From NCBI GenBank assembly GCA_030123645.1, contig JASJYE010000008.1, positions 1 to 17,485 of the forward strand: a stretch of DNA of 17,485 nucleotides, in the 5' to 3' direction. The stretch comes from Candidatus Hydrogenedentota bacterium. GTDB lineage: Bacteria > Hydrogenedentota > Hydrogenedentia > Hydrogenedentales > GCA-2746185. Positions 15,101-17,485 of the stretch are shown here, piece after piece. A program made the position numbers and the translations under genes. Numbering within the stretch: position 1 is the stretch's first letter; each line of letters begins with the position of its first letter. The notes beneath the pieces were generated by a model. The model searched no databases and was not told where the DNA came from. It saw only the letters and a program-made list of their open reading frames with translations.

Positions 15101-16142
15101 GGCCATCGCCCGCTATGGGATCCATGTGCGCCAGGTGCAGGACGTCATCGAGGTCGCCATCGGCGGCCGCCGGATTACGACCACGGTCGAAGGGCGCGAG
15201 CGCTACCCCGTGCGCGTGCGCTACATGCGCGAACTGCGCGACCAGATCGAGAGTCTCGGAAGGATCTTGGTCACCGGCACGAATGGCGCCCAGATCCCCC
15301 TTATCCAGCTCACGGAAATCCGCTATGTACGGGGTCCTCAAGCCATCAAGAGCGAGGATACATTCCTCGTGGGCTATGTCCTCTTCGATATGAAACCCGG
15401 CCAGGCCGAGGTCAACGTCGTCGAAGACTGCCAGCGCTACCTTCAAGCCAAGATCGACAGCGGAGAATTTATACTGCCGCCGGGCGTCAGCTACGCCTTT
15501 GCCGGCAACTACGAAAACCAGATTCGTTCCCAAAAAACGCTCGCCGTCGTCGTGCCACTGGCGTTGTTCCTGATCTTTGTGATTTTGTACCTGCAGTTCC
15601 GGTCCATCCCGATATCCGGCCTGGTGTTTTCCGGCATCCTCGTGGCGGCGGCGGGCGGTTTCATCCTCGTGTGGCTCTATGGCCAGCCCTGGTTTCTCAA
15701 TTTCGACGTTTTCGGCGAGAACCTGCGGGATTTGTTCCAGGTCCATCCCATCAACCTGAGCGTCGCCATCTGGGTCGGGTTCCTGGCCCTGTTTGGCATA
15801 GCCACAGGGAACGGCGTGGTCATCGCCACGTATCTCGACCAAAGTTTCGCATCGAGGCGTCCCGAGTCTATTGCAGACATTCGTGAAGCCACCCTGGCCG
15901 GCGCCGAACGGCGCATTCGCCCGTGCTTGATGACCACCGCGACGACCATTCTGGCCCTCCTTCCCGTGTTGACCTCAACGGGCCGCGGGGCGGACATCAT
16001 GGTGCCCATGGCCATCCCGTCCTTCGGCGGGATGTTGGTCGTCGTGGTCACGGTGATCCTTGTGCCCCTGCTCTATTGCCTGATCAAGGAAATCCAGTTT
16101 CATGCGGCGCGCCTCCAGGGCGCCCTGAACTCGGAATCCTGA
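12159..16142 (+). CDS. cusA: CusA-like heavy-metal efflux RND pump with large insertions
   Basis: This proton-driven inner-membrane transporter is 1327 residues long, against about 1050 in E. coli CusA. The three Cu(I)/Ag(I)-binding methionines of CusA (M573, M623, M672) align with Met781 (LYMPTT), Met831 (SMIETI) and Met920 (VMLQSG). TM4 has the CusA-like motif IAIAIGVMVDMG with the proton-relay Asp493. FMPPLDEG (769-776) is a family hallmark. Extra blocks lie at about 360-405 (periplasmic), 586-700 (about four added membrane segments), 845-885, and before TM10. CusA's other relay residues, Glu939 and Lys984, align with Gly1217 and Cys1256. The start at 12159 overlaps the adaptor stop, suggesting translational coupling. 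Alternatives are ATG 12201, which gives the family-like start MSWIDKII, and 12123; none has a strong ribosome-binding site. Copper or silver is the likely substrate. Confidence 0.93.
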   Translation: MSNGAQSDGAEHRAMSWIDKIILYFLKNKLVVAMLVLFFVIWGVRVAPFDWDTGWLPRDPIAVDAIPDIGENQQIVFTEWMGRSPQDVEDQISYPLTVSLLGIPGVRTIRTFSFFGFSSIYIIFNDDIDFYWSRSRVLEKLSSLPAGTLPAEVQPALGPDATSLGQVYWYTLEGREPDRITPAGGWDLHELRTIQDWIVRYSLLSANGVSEVASIGGFVQEYQIDVDPDAMRAFRVSLEDVFRSVRMSNVDVGARTIEVNKVEYIIRGLGFIRDIEDIEDTVIKVNENVPVYIKNIAKVSLGPALRRGALDKEGAEAVGGVVVVRYGANPLEVIKNVKAKIAEIAPGLPSKALIDNAQVDRQEVEHFARTHGFEAYDGSDLNRDAWLNWLRTTERSEWPSWATISQVTVVPFYDRTGLIYETLGTLNSALFEEILVTIIVVLVMVMHLRSSILISGLLPLAVLMCFIAMKLFGVDANIVALSGIAIAIGVMVDMGVIVCENILKGLDAADPEESSLDVIFRAVSEVGGAVVTSVAITIISFLPVFTMTAAEGKLFKPLAFTKSFALLASVIVALVILPAVAHLLLGKRRGSLKIKQIGLAALILTGIAALFFLPWWIGTLLVALGAYNLFASRIPSSFQKAGPWALTSAAVAVVGYFLVKEWTPLGPEQGLPRNYLFAAALIGGTLALFRGLQHVYTPMLRWCLNHKLTPLAASLAVILMGGAVWLGFDALFGFAPALAEKVGASPEKIKESRAWSAATATFPGLGKEFMPPLDEGSFLYMPTTMPHASIGEALDVLQYQDRALASIPEIDSVVGKIGRVESPLDPAPISMIETIINYKPEYISDSDGHSINFKYDAKTGEFIRDESGELISDPDGRPYRQWRDHIRSANDIWDEIVKVAEIPGTTSAPKLQPIAARIVMLQSGMRAPMGVKVKGPDLDTIEKVGLDIERFLKEVPSVEAAAVIADRIVGKPYIEIDIDRQAIARYGIHVRQVQDVIEVAIGGRRITTTVEGRERYPVRVRYMRELRDQIESLGRILVTGTNGAQIPLIQLTEIRYVRGPQAIKSEDTFLVGYVLFDMKPGQAEVNVVEDCQRYLQAKIDSGEFILPPGVSYAFAGNYENQIRSQKTLAVVVPLALFLIFVILYLQFRSIPISGLVFSGILVAAAGGFILVWLYGQPWFLNFDVFGENLRDLFQVHPINLSVAIWVGFLALFGIATGNGVVIATYLDQSFASRRPESIADIREATLAGAERRIRPCLMTTATTILALLPVLTSTGRGADIMVPMAIPSFGGMLVVVVTVILVPLLYCLIKEIQFHAARLQGALNSES

Positions 16143-16234
16143 CACGACACAGGATCCATTGGGATAGAATGAGCATTCATGTTGTCGACCCGTTGCGACA
16201 GTGAGCACAATACGTTTCTTAGAAGGAGACGAAC

Positions 16235-17473
16235 ATGACGATAATCGCGCTTTGGTTCACGTGCATGCTTGCACAGCCGGAAATAGAGCCCTCTGCGTTC
16301 TTCGTGCCCAACGAGGAATTGAACGATTATCTTCCGGAGGCCGGGGAGAACAATCCGATGCTTCGCGCTCGATTCGATGAGTGGCTTGCCGCTCTGGAAC
16401 GCATCCTCCAGGTGAAATCACTCGACGACCCGGTTTTTACCTATGCCCCGTTCCTGCAATCCGACACGAACAACGTGCGGCTCATCCTGGCACAGAAGTT
16501 CCCTTGGTTCGGCACGCTGAGCACACGCCGAGACAAGAGCCTCGCCGAGGCGGATGCCGTGTTGGAACGGTTTTACGCAGAACGCAACAAGGTGTTTGCC
16601 GATGTGAAACAGACCTACTTCGAGTATGCATTCTTGGGTGCGAGCATCGAGGTGACGGAAGCGCAACTCGAGGTCCTCGGTTATATGGAGGGCATCGTAC
16701 AGTTAAAATACTCACTCGGGATAGCGACGGAGGGCGATTTATTGCGCGTGCAGATAGAGCAGACGATCGTACAGGACAGCAAGGACGGACTGGAGCGTCT
16801 GCGGCCGGCGAGCTCGGCCCTGCTCAGCGAAGCCATCGGTCGTTCGCCCGCAGCGTTGCTTCCCTGGCCACAAGAGGCAGCGCTCCCGCCGCCCGCGCCG
16901 GCTCTCGAGGATGCGTTTGCCCTAGTGCACCAGGCGAATCCGGAATTGAGCGCCTTCGATCATATCATCGAGAGCGGCCAGAAACAGGAGAAACTGTCCA
17001 GAAAACGGGGATTCCCGGACTTTACCCTAGGGCTTATGTATACACAGCGAAGCAGTACCGGTGGGGAAGACTTCCTCATGCCCAGTCTGAGTGTCAACGT
17101 GCCGATTTGGCGCGGCAAAATCAAGGCGGGCATTCAAGAGGCGAGATTGAGAACCAATGCGGCGAGACAAAGCAAACGCCACAGGGCATTGGCGCTCGAG
17201 AGCGCGGCACAGATGGCGCTTTTTGGCATGGAAGACGGATTGCGGCGATATAACCTGTACAGAGATTCGCTGCTGCCGAAAGCGGAGCAGACCTATCGAA
17301 GCCTGCAAACGGCATACGCCAGCGGGGGAACGAGCACAGATTTCCTGGACGTGCTAGACAGCATACGCTTTCTGTTGAATTTCCAACTCGATCAGCTTCG
17401 CGCAGAACGCGACCTTCACTTGGCTGCGGCCGACCTCGAAATGCTCATGGGGGGCCGCTGGGTCCCCGACTAG
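16235..17473 (+). CDS. TolC-family outer-membrane efflux channel protein
   Basis: The 412-residue protein is an outer-membrane factor that would complete the tripartite pump. It shows the duplicated helix-strand pattern of the family: long amphipathic helices (about 40-60, 95-210 and 290-405) broken by strands such as PVFTYAP, VRLILAQKFPWFG (about 80-92) and the second-repeat strands PDFTLGLMY and MPSLSVNVPIWRGKI (about 255-295). The end, LDVLDS...ERDLHLAAADLEMLMG, is typical. The start at 16235 follows AGAAGGAG at a six-base spacing. The signal region is unusually short (MTIIALWFTCMLAQ), lacks an early positive charge and has no clear lipobox, unlike lipoprotein CusC. It lies 92 bp after the pump gene on the same strand and is probably co-transcribed. 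Low sequence conservation in this family prevents assigning a substrate beyond the operon context. Confidence 0.9.
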   Translation: MTIIALWFTCMLAQPEIEPSAFFVPNEELNDYLPEAGENNPMLRARFDEWLAALERILQVKSLDDPVFTYAPFLQSDTNNVRLILAQKFPWFGTLSTRRDKSLAEADAVLERFYAERNKVFADVKQTYFEYAFLGASIEVTEAQLEVLGYMEGIVQLKYSLGIATEGDLLRVQIEQTIVQDSKDGLERLRPASSALLSEAIGRSPAALLPWPQEAALPPPAPALEDAFALVHQANPELSAFDHIIESGQKQEKLSRKRGFPDFTLGLMYTQRSSTGGEDFLMPSLSVNVPIWRGKIKAGIQEARLRTNAARQSKRHRALALESAAQMALFGMEDGLRRYNLYRDSLLPKAEQTYRSLQTAYASGGTSTDFLDVLDSIRFLLNFQLDQLRAERDLHLAAADLEMLMGGRWVPD

Positions 17474-17485
17474 AATCCTGCAACC

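Noticed and set aside
14493..15842. 449-codon minus-strand frame inside the RND gene
   Set aside because: It is antisense to a conserved pump gene, and its Asp/His/Gly-rich composition is typical of a reverse-frame shadow in GC-rich DNA.
1..17485. CRISPR arrays, insertion sequences, integrase or attachment sites, tRNA genes
   Set aside because: No spaced direct repeats, terminal inverted repeats with transposase, or cloverleaf-like sequences were seen on reading both strands.

Overview
The window is bacterial, GC-rich (roughly 58-60% by eye) and almost fully coding. It holds two gene blocks: a minus-strand set (positions 1-4748) and a plus-strand set (5283-17473). No tRNA, rRNA, CRISPR array, insertion sequence or phage gene was seen. 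Clear purine-rich Shine-Dalgarno sites precede most genes. Tat-exported Gfo/Idh and TIM-barrel isomerase genes side by side, and a CusB-like protein ending in a DUF3347 domain, recall Planctomycetota, Verrucomicrobiota, Hydrogenedentota and similar PVC/FCB-type bacteria. That taxonomic guess is inference only.

Minus-strand block. From right to left these are a secreted alpha/beta hydrolase (4748-3726), a Tat-signal Gfo/Idh/MocA oxidoreductase (3428-2112), a Tat-signal sugar phosphate isomerase/epimerase-like TIM barrel (2068-1115), and a nitronate monooxygenase-like flavoprotein whose 3' end runs off the window (707-1). The oxidoreductase and isomerase are 43 bp apart and are probably one operon for carbohydrate or polyol turnover outside the cytoplasm.

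Plus-strand block. A STAS-domain protein (5283-5741) and a membrane histidine kinase (5955-7847) are followed by an NtrC-type sigma-54 activator (8200-9573). Then comes a tripartite heavy-metal efflux system: a CusB-like adaptor (9731-12166), a CusA-like RND pump (12159-16142) and a TolC-family outer-membrane channel (16235-17473). The pump keeps the three methionines that bind Cu(I)/Ag(I) in E. coli CusA, so copper or silver is the likely substrate.

Most notable is the regulatory architecture. Sigma-54-type -24/-12 elements (GG-N10-GC) lie upstream of both the response regulator (8042-8058) and the efflux operon (9671-9687). Each has a related palindrome, consensus TGGTYAG-N3-CTGAYCA, centred 85 and 82 bp upstream of the -24 GG. 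This fits a ZraSR-like circuit: the kinase senses periplasmic metal through a His/Met-rich sensor, and the activator drives both its own gene and the pump. A third, weaker sigma-54-like element precedes the STAS gene. The adaptor is an unusual fusion with two metal-binding motifs and a duplicated C-terminal helical domain, and the pump carries several insertions, including a block of extra membrane segments.
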